A DNA stretch of 5,008 nucleotides from SIG78 sp045533055. GTDB taxonomy: Bacteria > Verrucomicrobiota > Lentisphaeria > Victivallales > Victivallaceae. Location: NCBI GenBank assembly GCA_045533055.1, contig JAZSHD010000225.1, positions 1-5,008 on the forward strand. Reading direction: 5' to 3'. The notes under the pieces were generated by a model. The model had not been told where the DNA came from, made no database searches, and saw only the letters and a list, made by a program, of their open reading frames with translations. Both the position numbers and the translations under genes were made by a program. Shown here piece after piece: positions 1 to 5,008 of the stretch (its first letter is position 1; every line of letters starts with the position of its first letter).

Positions 1-66
1 AGCTGTATGACCGATATAACGCTGCTCGAGATGTTCAATACTGCGTAAAATATAGGTGTAAAACAT
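1..66 (-). CDS. GIY-YIG nuclease family protein, N-terminal fragment
   Basis: The minus strand from 66 to the window edge encodes 22 residues, MFYTYILRSIEHLEQRYIGH followed by TA, with no stop. The YTYIL segment followed about 10 residues later by RYIG is the start of a GIY-YIG domain, as in the small single-domain YhbQ/UPF0213-like proteins, which typically begin MYYVYIL...YIG. The start is supported by an AGGAG on the minus strand (plus positions 76-80) with a 9-nt spacer. GIY-YIG domains are metal-dependent endonuclease folds; the role of the small stand-alone bacterial members is mostly unclear. The downstream Arg and Glu catalytic residues lie outside the window, so activity cannot be judged. 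The gene is transcribed away from the decarboxylase operon. Family assignment rests on a short but characteristic stretch. Confidence 0.75.
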   Translation of the reverse strand, partial: MFYTYILRSIEHLEQRYIGHTA

Positions 67-75
67 CGTCAGTGG

Positions 76-80
76 CTCCT
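76..80 (-). promoter_or_regulatory. Shine-Dalgarno site of the GIY-YIG gene
   Basis: The minus strand reads AGGAG here, 9 nt before the ATG at 66-64. It fixes the start codon of the partial GIY-YIG gene. Confidence 0.7.
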
Positions 81-110
81 GTTGAACGGTTGTCGCAATT
101 CGCAGCCGCA

Positions 111-254
111 CAGCCCTCCGCCCCTCTCTGAGCTATGGAGGGCATCCTTCGCACGCTCCGTTTCACTCCGCTTGTTTTTGCTTGCGCAAAAAAAATCTAA
201 GTATGGCATTCCTGGCGGCCTGCCATCCGTTGCTTTAGCGAAGGATGGTGGAGG
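111..254. repeat. Palindrome-rich region upstream of the GIY-YIG gene
   Basis: Several inverted repeats are packed together here. CCCTCC (114-119) pairs with GGAGGG (137-142). CATCCTTCGC (143-152) pairs with GCGAAGGATG (238-247). TTTTTGC (175-181) pairs with GCAAAAA (186-192) around a 4-nt loop. ATGGCA (203-208) pairs with TGCCAT (221-226). CCATCC (223-228) can alternatively pair with GGATGG (243-248). CTCCG also occurs twice (156-160, 166-170). The 10-bp arms enclose the two central hairpins, so on the minus strand this could fold as a branched RNA in the leader of the GIY-YIG gene, or be a DNA element. The region is more G+C-rich than its flanks. No family was identified from the sequence. 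Confidence 0.55.
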
Positions 255-337
255 TAAGTTAAATTCCTCGGAAACAATCTCTTACGCTCAAGTCGGTTGC
301 ACTGATTGTAAAGAAACTCGAACCTTCGACTTCTTCG

Positions 338-473
338 GAAAACATTTCTGAACGCATAAAAATCCAAACAGAGAACGACTTTCACCTCAAACGAAATGTC
401 TGTAAATTCCGCAAAAATAAAAGACGCCCCGGAAAACAGTCGCGTTGCCGGCATTTATTTTAATCCGGCTTTT
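338..473. repeat. Intergenic direct repeat, copy A (136 nt)
   Basis: This segment aligns without gaps to 4386-4521 at a constant offset of 4048. By hand count 27 of 136 positions differ, about 80% identity. The longest identical blocks are the 19 nt at 425-443 (CGCCCCGGAAAACAGTCGC) and the 15 nt at 397-411 (TGTCTGTAAATTCCG). On the minus strand it holds a G+C-rich segment followed by a T-rich run (plus 424 down to 413), resembling a terminator, but the available stem (424-427 with 442-445) is only 4-5 bp and weaker than in copy B. The segment lies just upstream of the decarboxylase operon. On the minus strand its end reads KAGLK then stop, matching the KAGFK-stop end of the small gene at copy B, with no further similarity beyond. 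Confidence 0.8.
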
Positions 474-480
474 CTCATGC

Positions 481-508
481 TTGACTTCCGTAAATTTTTT
501 ATTATTTA
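481..508 (+). promoter_or_regulatory. Possible promoter of the decarboxylase-antiporter operon
   Basis: TTGACT (481-486) is a good -35 match, followed after 16 nt by TATTTA (503-508), a poor -10. An alternative is TTTACA (505-510) with TATTCG (528-533) at 17-nt spacing. The region is AT-rich and directly precedes the operon, so a promoter is expected here, but neither pair is strong. No operator repeat was recognised. The leader to the proposed start would be about 50-75 nt. Confidence 0.3.
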
Positions 509-575
509 CACGCAATATCAGGAACTCTATTCGTATATGTCATATCAATATGGTAGGGAAACCATGTAAAACAAA

Positions 576-584
576 AGGAAAGAG
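576..584 (+). promoter_or_regulatory. Ribosome binding site that decides the decarboxylase start
   Basis: AGGAAAGAG lies here. Its AGGA core ends 9 nt before the GTG at 589, and the ATG at 595 is 6 nt further on. The more upstream in-frame candidates, TTG at 445 and ATG at 550, have no comparable site at suitable distance. Confidence 0.6.
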
Positions 585-588
585 TATT

Positions 589-2883
589 GTGAAAATGACA
601 CTTGCTGATTGGCCGGTACTGATTGTATCCGGAGAATTTTCTGCAGACAGTAATGAGGGACACCGCTTGCGTGAGCTGCTGAATGAATTAAAGAAGACTT
701 CCGGTTGCAGCGTTATTTCTGCTGCAAGCTATGAAGATGCCGGAGAAATATTCTCCAGCCGGGCAGACATCGGTTGCGTGGTGATCGACTGGGATCTTGA
801 GTTTGAACAGCACGGCGAAAAAATGACTCCGGAAACTCTGCTGAAACATATCCGGCACCGGAACTCGAAAATTCCGGTAATACTGTTGACCGATCACCTT
901 GAAACCGAAAATCTTCCGCAATGCGTACTCAACAGGATCAACGATTGTCTGTGGAAAACTGCCGATACTGTTGAATTTATTGCCGGGCGTATTGCCAACT
1001 GGGTCAAGAGTTATTCAGAAAATGTTCTGCCGGAGTTTTTCGGAAAACTTGTGGAGTATTCTGAACGCTATAAATATGCGTGGCACACTCCCGGTCATCT
1101 GGGCGGACAGGGCTTTCTCCGCGCTCCTGCCGGAGTGGCAATGTTCAAGTTTTTCGGCGAAAATACTTTCCGCAGTGATCTTTCTATTTCGGTTCCGGAA
1201 CTGGGTTCGCTGCTGGATCATGAAGGTGCCGCCGGTGATGCTGAACGCAACTCTGCCAGAGTCTTCGGCGCAGATCAAACTTATTATGTTTTGAATGGCA
1301 CCAGCACGGTAAATCAAATCATCTGGCGCAGTCAGGTACTGCCCGGAGATATTGCCCTGGTAGACCGCAACTGCCATAAATCGCTCAATTACGCCATGGT
1401 CATAACCGGGGCAACTCCGGTTTATATGATTCCCCGCCGCAATGCCAGAGGAATCATCGGACCGGTCAGGTTATCGGAATTTTCAGCCGGTTCCATAAAA
1501 AAACGGATCGCGGCACATCCTTTGATCGCGGATAAAAATCAACATATAAAAATGAGTGCGCTTACCAATTCCACCTACGATGGCGTATGTTACAATACCG
1601 GAGCGATTTTTACAGAAAGCTGCCGGAATGAAATGATAAAAAATTTCCACTTTGACGAAGCATGGTATGCTTATGCTCATTTTCACCCGGTTTATACCGG
1701 GCATTACGGCATGGCGGCAAAAGATTGCAGACACCCGGTATTCTGTTCGCAGTCCACGCACAAACTGCTGACTGCATTTTCACAGGCTTCGATGCTGCAC
1801 ATCCGCAATGGTTCAGAACGGCAAATCGATCCGGTATTGTTCAATGAATCATATATGATGCATGGCTCCACATCGCCGCAGTACAGCATGATCGCTTCGC
1901 TGGATGTGGCAACCAAGATGATGGAGGACAATGGTATAACGATTCTCGGCGACATTATTCGGGAAGCAGTCCAGCTGCGCCGGAAAATGGCTGATCTGGA
2001 ACGCAATCTGCACCGGAACGGGGATTGGTTTTTCAGCATGTGGCAGCCGCCGACTGTAAAATACAAAGGAAACAGTGTGGAGTTTGCCGATTGTCCGAAC
2101 GCTTATCTGGCAGAAAATCAAGCCCCGTGGGTACTCAATAATCAGGATAACTGGCACGGATTTGAGGATATTGAAGAAAATTATGTGATGCTTGACCCTA
2201 TCAAGCTCACGATCCTCACGCCGGGTATTGATAATTCCGGCAATATGCTTGACCATGGCGGTATTCCGGCATCGATCGTCAGCAATTTCCTGATCAAACA
2301 CAATATTGTCTGCGAAAAAACTGATTATTACTCATTTTTACTGTTGAACTCGCTCGGAACCAACCGTGCCAAACAGGGTTCATTGCTGGCGGCACTGTTT
2401 GAATTCAAAAAACTTTACGATTCCGACACTCCGCTGGAATCAGTATTTCCGGAACTGGTCAGAAGTTATCCGGAACGCTATGGCAGCGAAACTCTCAAAT
2501 CCCATTGCGAAGCCATGCACAATTATTTGCACGAACATAAGTTGATAGAGTTAATGCACCGTGCTTTTGAGGTTATACCCCCCCCCGCTATGCTGCCGGT
2601 TGAAGCGGCGGCACATGTGGTACGCGGCAATGTGGAAATGGTTGATGTATCAGCAATCAACAACCGGACTGTTGCAGTGATGCTGGTGCCGTATCCGCCG
2701 GGTATTCCGGTAATGATGGGTGGCGAAACCGTTTCCGGCGAAGCCAATGCCATTGCTGAATATCTGCTTGCCCGGGAAAAATTTGAAAATATGTTCCCCG
2801 GCTATGAAGGCGATATTCACGGTATCACCCGTGAACGGCGCGGTGAACAGACAATCTTCCGCACTTTATGTATCAAAAAGTAA
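589..2883 (+). CDS. Orn/Lys/Arg decarboxylase with wing domain (AdiA/LdcI-like)
   Basis: This PLP-dependent fold-type I decarboxylase acts on a basic amino acid in the cytoplasm, releasing CO2 and an amine and consuming a proton. With the GTG start it has 764 residues, close to E. coli AdiA (756) and somewhat longer than LdcI (about 715). Residues about 1-145 form the response-regulator-like wing domain (PVLIVSGEF, CVVIDWDLE). HTPGHLGGQG at 166-175 opens the PLP domain. Visible cofactor residues are Ser239 in NGTST, His263 in DRNCHKS, Asp356 in HFDEAW and the Schiff-base Lys392 in STHKLL. A C-terminal domain ends with VPYPPGIP. FFGENTFRSD and TYDGVCYN resemble AdiA, while SQSTHKLLTAFSQAS, IPASIV and MHRAFEVIP resemble LdcI, so arginine or lysine (less likely ornithine) is the substrate and no symbol is given. 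An ATG at 595 is the alternative start. A run of nine C at 2578-2586 encodes Pro664-666. The antiporter follows 17 nt downstream, pointing to an acid-resistance operon. Confidence 0.93.
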   Translation: MKMTLADWPVLIVSGEFSADSNEGHRLRELLNELKKTSGCSVISAASYEDAGEIFSSRADIGCVVIDWDLEFEQHGEKMTPETLLKHIRHRNSKIPVILLTDHLETENLPQCVLNRINDCLWKTADTVEFIAGRIANWVKSYSENVLPEFFGKLVEYSERYKYAWHTPGHLGGQGFLRAPAGVAMFKFFGENTFRSDLSISVPELGSLLDHEGAAGDAERNSARVFGADQTYYVLNGTSTVNQIIWRSQVLPGDIALVDRNCHKSLNYAMVITGATPVYMIPRRNARGIIGPVRLSEFSAGSIKKRIAAHPLIADKNQHIKMSALTNSTYDGVCYNTGAIFTESCRNEMIKNFHFDEAWYAYAHFHPVYTGHYGMAAKDCRHPVFCSQSTHKLLTAFSQASMLHIRNGSERQIDPVLFNESYMMHGSTSPQYSMIASLDVATKMMEDNGITILGDIIREAVQLRRKMADLERNLHRNGDWFFSMWQPPTVKYKGNSVEFADCPNAYLAENQAPWVLNNQDNWHGFEDIEENYVMLDPIKLTILTPGIDNSGNMLDHGGIPASIVSNFLIKHNIVCEKTDYYSFLLLNSLGTNRAKQGSLLAALFEFKKLYDSDTPLESVFPELVRSYPERYGSETLKSHCEAMHNYLHEHKLIELMHRAFEVIPPPAMLPVEAAAHVVRGNVEMVDVSAINNRTVAVMLVPYPPGIPVMMGGETVSGEANAIAEYLLAREKFENMFPGYEGDIHGITRERRGEQTIFRTLCIKK

Positions 2884-2887
2884 GTTC

Positions 2888-2893
2888 AGGAGA
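2888..2893 (+). promoter_or_regulatory. Ribosome binding site of the antiporter gene
   Basis: AGGAGA lies in the 17-nt gap after the decarboxylase stop, 7 nt before the ATG at 2901. It rules out the in-frame ATG at 2868, which would overlap the decarboxylase and has no such site. Confidence 0.8.
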
Positions 2894-2900
2894 TAAAAGT

Positions 2901-4310
2901 ATGAAAAAAAGTTATATGAGCGTTATGACCATGTCGCTGTTGACAGTTGCAGCGGTATTATCTTTACGCAATCTGCCGTCGGAAGCTGAATACGGTTACA
3001 GCGTGATTTTTTATATTACCATGGCGGCAATCTGCTTCTTTGTACCGTCAGCACTGGTTTCGGCAGAACTTGCTTCCAGTTGGCCGCAGGATGGCGGGGT
3101 CTATCTTTGGGTCAAAGAGGCTTTCGGGCCCCAATGGGGCTTTGTGGCGGTTTTTATGCAATGGGTGGAAAATCTGCCGTGGTTTCCGGCGGTTCTGACC
3201 TTTGTAGCGTCATCTATAGCTTATGTGGTCAATCCGGCGTGGGCACAGAACCGCTGGTTTGTGCTGATCACGATCTGGATCATGTTGTGGCTTGCTACAT
3301 TCCTCAACTTCCGGGGCATGCGGCTTTCGGCATGGTTGAGCAGTTCGGGGGCATTGGCAGGAACTCTGATTCCCGGAGCAGCAATAATTCTGATGGCTGT
3401 CGGCTATATCGTTGCGGGTAAAACGCCTCAAATTGCGTTCAGTGCCGAAGCATTGATCCCTGAACTCGGCAACTGGAATCAGCTCATGCTGCTGTCAGGA
3501 ATGATGGTGGCGCTGGCGGGGATGGAAATGTCGGCAATACATGTTACAGAAATGAAAAATCCGGTACGGGATTTCCCGAAAGCTATTTTTACGGCATGTT
3601 TTCTGGTGATTCTGTTGAGCGTACTTGGTGCACTGGCGATTGCATTGGTGATTCCCCCCAACGAAATAAGTCTTGCCGCCGGAGCGGATCAGGCATTTGC
3701 GGCGATGTTCAAGATATTCCACATTCCGTGGATGACTCCGATCATGTGTTTTCTGCTTTCTTATGGGGCTTTGACTATGGTGGTAACCTGGGTTTTAGGG
3801 CCGTCAAAAGGGGTTTTGGAAGTTGCAAAAGAGGGATATTTGCCCCAATTCTGGCAGCGCCGCAATGCAGCGGGAATGCCGACCACGATCCTGATAATTC
3901 AGGCTGTGATCTCTTCATTGCTGGCACTGGTGGTACTTTTTATGCCGACGATCAGCGGTGCGTTCTGGCTGATGTCTGCTCTTACGGCGCAACTGTATAT
4001 GGTAATGTATCTGCTGATGTTCGCAGCGGCGATCAAACTGCGGTACAGCAAGCCGGATATTCCCCGTCCATATAAGGTGCCGGGCGGAAAAATCGGTATG
4101 TGGCTGGTTTCGGGGATCGCGTTCCTTACTTCGCTTTTTGCGATCATTACCGGATTTATTCCGACCCCGGGTGTCCGGGAAAAAGGCACTGCGTATGTAT
4201 TGGGTTATATAGCATTTCTGCTGATCGGTACAGTAGTATTCATAATAATTCCGCTGTGGCTCTACAAGCACAGCCAAAAGCACCGGCAGGATTCTGCAAA
4301 ACAGAATTGA
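2901..4310 (+). CDS. APC-superfamily amino acid/amine antiporter (GadC/AdiC-like)
   Basis: This 469-residue inner-membrane transporter has about 12 hydrophobic segments. It probably exchanges external amino acid for the amine made by the upstream decarboxylase. The broken first helix is marked by RNLPSEAEYG (23-32). GGVYLWVKEAFGPQWGF (65-81), VTEMKNPVRDFPKA (215-228), GPSKG (300-304) and KPDIPRPYKVPGGK (384-397) match the equivalent GadC segments (GGVFAWV, VNEMSNPGRDYPLA, GPSRG, IPGGK). The family is therefore clear, but substrate specificity is not. After the last helix only about 14 hydrophilic residues remain, so the C-terminal plug that closes E. coli GadC (511 residues) at neutral pH is absent. 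The start follows a good RBS, and the gene is cotranscribed with the decarboxylase. Pairing a GadC-like carrier with a basic amino-acid decarboxylase rather than glutamate decarboxylase suggests Arg/agmatine or Lys/cadaverine exchange; this is inference. Confidence 0.9.
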   Translation: MKKSYMSVMTMSLLTVAAVLSLRNLPSEAEYGYSVIFYITMAAICFFVPSALVSAELASSWPQDGGVYLWVKEAFGPQWGFVAVFMQWVENLPWFPAVLTFVASSIAYVVNPAWAQNRWFVLITIWIMLWLATFLNFRGMRLSAWLSSSGALAGTLIPGAAIILMAVGYIVAGKTPQIAFSAEALIPELGNWNQLMLLSGMMVALAGMEMSAIHVTEMKNPVRDFPKAIFTACFLVILLSVLGALAIALVIPPNEISLAAGADQAFAAMFKIFHIPWMTPIMCFLLSYGALTMVVTWVLGPSKGVLEVAKEGYLPQFWQRRNAAGMPTTILIIQAVISSLLALVVLFMPTISGAFWLMSALTAQLYMVMYLLMFAAAIKLRYSKPDIPRPYKVPGGKIGMWLVSGIAFLTSLFAIITGFIPTPGVREKGTAYVLGYIAFLLIGTVVFIIIPLWLYKHSQKHRQDSAKQN

Positions 4311-4328
4311 CCCGGCAATATAATCAAG

Positions 4329-4378
4329 ATCCGTTTTCCGGCAGAGGTTGAGCGAAAGCCTTTGCCGGAAAAACGGAT
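4329..4378. repeat. 50-nt hairpin after the antiporter stop
   Basis: ATCCGTTTTCCGGCA (4329-4343) pairs with TGCCGGAAAAACGGAT (4363-4378) with one bulged A. Pairing continues through 4344-4349 with 4357-4362 using two G-U pairs, leaving a 7-nt loop. It begins 19 nt after the antiporter stop. No T-run follows on either strand, so it is a weak candidate for an intrinsic terminator and may instead protect the operon mRNA 3' end. Confidence 0.6.
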
Positions 4379-4385
4379 GGTGTTT

Positions 4386-4521
4386 GGAAACATCTCCGAA
4401 AGCATAAAAGTCAAAACAGAGAACAGTTTCTACCTCAAAGTATTTGTCTGTAAATTCCGATAGAATAAAAACCGCCCCGGAAAACAGTCGCACCGCAGGC
4501 GGTTATTTGAATCCGGCTTTT
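4386..4521. repeat. Intergenic direct repeat, copy B (136 nt)
   Basis: This is the same-orientation partner of 338-473: ungapped, about 80% identical by hand count. Here the element contains a proper bidirectional terminator and overlaps the last codons and stop of the convergent small gene. Over the 106 nt at 4386-4491, read in the open minus frame, differences between the copies fall 7, 5 and 8 on codon positions 1, 2 and 3. That even spread argues against a conserved protein. Confidence 0.8.
4470..4504. terminator. Bidirectional intrinsic terminator between convergent genes
   Basis: AACCGCC (4470-4476) pairs perfectly with GGCGGTT (4498-4504), with a possible inner CGG/CCG pairing (4478-4480 with 4493-4495). 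On the minus strand the stem runs into TTTTTATTC, a good terminator tail for the small gene. On the plus strand it is followed by TTATTTG, a weaker tail serving the antiporter operon. The stem overlaps the small gene's stop codon (4503-4505). Confidence 0.65.
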
Positions 4522-4805
4522 TCCAGTTCTTCTTTTGTTCGGAAACCTTCGTAAGAATTGGGAATTTGCTGTTGCAGTTTTTCTATTTTTATGATTGCCA
4601 GTTCCGGATTTTTTCTGATTTCATTGCTGATGGCGGAAAGCAAAATTTTTGTATCTTCAACTTTTTTGAAATTAAGTTTGCTGTAAATGGAAAATATATG
4701 CATCGCAGTTATTTTTTTTGATAAAAACATACATCCGGCAGCAGTTCCAATATTGGTTACAATTATGAGAATGACGACAAGCCAGAATTTTTTAGATTTG
4801 AGCAT
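4503..4805 (-). CDS. Small membrane-anchored protein of unknown function
   Basis: This gene encodes 100 residues that I do not recognise as any family. The N-terminus is MLKSKK followed by a hydrophobic stretch (about residues 7-28), which is either a transmembrane anchor or an uncleaved signal. Cys25 sits in AAGC, a poor lipobox because it lacks Leu at -3 and is followed by MFLSKK. Residues about 45-100 are hydrophilic and helix-prone, with heptad-like Ile/Leu spacing (IIKIEKLQQQIP), and end in KEELEKAGFK. The gene looks real: ATG at 4805-4803, AAAGGAG with an 8-nt spacer, a plausible promoter upstream and an intrinsic terminator at its stop. It is convergent with the antiporter, so there is no sign that it belongs to the acid-resistance operon. 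Confidence 0.65.
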   Translation of the reverse strand: MLKSKKFWLVVILIIVTNIGTAAGCMFLSKKITAMHIFSIYSKLNFKKVEDTKILLSAISNEIRKNPELAIIKIEKLQQQIPNSYEGFRTKEELEKAGFK

Positions 4806-4813
4806 ACGGTTTT

Positions 4814-4818
4814 CTCCT
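4814..4818 (-). promoter_or_regulatory. Shine-Dalgarno site of the small membrane protein gene
   Basis: The minus strand reads AGGAG (within AAAGGAGAA), 8 nt before the ATG at 4805. It is the main support for this short gene. Confidence 0.7.
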
Positions 4819-4827
4819 TTCAGTCAA

Positions 4828-4856
4828 TATATATACGACATAAGAAAGATTTGCAA
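4828..4856 (-). promoter_or_regulatory. Likely promoter of the small membrane protein gene
   Basis: On the minus strand TTGCAA (4856-4851) as -35 and TATATA (4833-4828) as -10 are separated by 17 nt. Transcription would start shortly before the Shine-Dalgarno site, giving a short leader of roughly 15-20 nt. Confidence 0.45.
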
Positions 4857-4920
4857 ACAAAAAAATCAAAGGCTCTGTTCCCAATATCGGTTGATTAACA
4901 GTAAAGATGTTGAATAAAAT

Positions 4921-4993
4921 CTTTTCAAAACTTAAAGGGCATTTATCTATTTGTGTAACAAATAGATAAATGCCAATAAAAGGTTTGGAAAAG
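4921..4993. repeat. Large nested palindrome near the right edge
   Basis: GGCATTTATCTATTTG (4938-4953) and its exact complement (4959-4974) form a perfect 16-bp stem, extended to 17 by T4954-A4958 with a 3-nt loop. Outside it, CTTTTCAAAAC (4921-4931) pairs with GTTTGGAAAAG (4983-4993) with one mismatch. The minus strand has CTTT and TTTT after the inner stem, so termination of a gene entering from the right is possible, but the T-tract is interrupted. A mobile-element remnant or structured RNA are alternatives. Confidence 0.7.
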
Positions 4994-5008
4994 GGTGATG
5001 GGGTTCCG

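Noticed and set aside
290..337. tRNA-like GGTTCGAG on the minus strand
   Set aside because: Only a T-loop-like string is present; no acceptor, D or anticodon arms can be folded around it.
82..351. Plus-strand open frame of 89 codons
   Set aside because: It crosses the palindromic region and the start of repeat A, begins within the GIY-YIG gene's upstream signals, and has no RBS or domain. It looks like a chance frame over structured DNA.
197..454. Minus-strand open frame of 85 codons over repeat A
   Set aside because: Comparison with copy B shows no third-codon-position bias, there is no RBS, and the frame runs into the palindromic region.
445..588. Upstream in-frame extension of the decarboxylase (TTG at 445 or ATG at 550)
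   Set aside because: The extension would begin inside repeat A, has no Shine-Dalgarno site, and would add up to 48 residues of low-complexity sequence beyond the usual family length. The GTG at 589 has AGGAAAGAG at good spacing.
3915..4493. Minus-strand open frame of 192 codons over the antiporter 3' half and repeat B
   Set aside because: Mostly antisense to a well-supported transporter gene, begins at a GTG inside the terminator, and is rich in His/Arg/Gln as expected of a shadow frame.
4687..4917. Plus-strand open frame of 76 codons opposite the small membrane gene
   Set aside because: No RBS, antisense to a gene with complete signals, and runs through that gene's promoter.
4790..5007. 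Minus-strand frame open from the right edge for about 70 codons, suggesting a gene end
   Set aside because: It runs through the nested palindrome, the promoter and the RBS of the small gene, and shows no recognisable domain, so it is more likely chance.

Overview
The window reads as bacterial chromosome with Gram-negative-style signals: strong AGGAG Shine-Dalgarno sites, moderate G+C coding sequence rich in CCGG and TTCCGG, and AT-rich intergenic stretches with hairpins. The style recalls gut members of the PVC group such as Lentisphaerota/Victivallales. That is an impression from composition only and is held weakly.

The core is a two-gene plus-strand operon. The first gene (589-2883) is a PLP-dependent, fold-type I basic amino-acid decarboxylase with an N-terminal wing domain, of the AdiA/LdcI/SpeF family. 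Seventeen bases later comes a 12-TM APC-superfamily antiporter of the GadC/AdiC type (2901-4310). Together they look like a proton-consuming amino-acid-dependent acid-resistance module: the decarboxylase uses a cytoplasmic proton to turn an amino acid into an amine, and the antiporter swaps the amine for fresh amino acid.

At the left edge (1-66, minus) is the N-terminus of a GIY-YIG nuclease-family protein. Its upstream region (about 111-254) is dense in inverted repeats. Between it and the decarboxylase (67-588) there is no convincing gene. That stretch holds the palindromic region, copy A of a 136-nt repeat, and the operon's promoter and leader.

Downstream of the antiporter come a 50-nt hairpin (4329-4378), copy B of the same repeat (4386-4521), and a convergent minus-strand gene (4503-4805). 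That gene encodes an unrecognised 100-residue membrane-anchored protein with its own promoter and RBS. Copy B contains a bidirectional terminator and the last codons of this small gene. The right edge (4921-4993) is a large nested palindrome.

The most notable observation is the pair of ungapped, about 80% identical, same-orientation repeats bracketing the decarboxylase-antiporter operon. Their differences are spread evenly over codon positions, so they look like non-coding elements. I see no clear sign of a wholly new enzymatic system.
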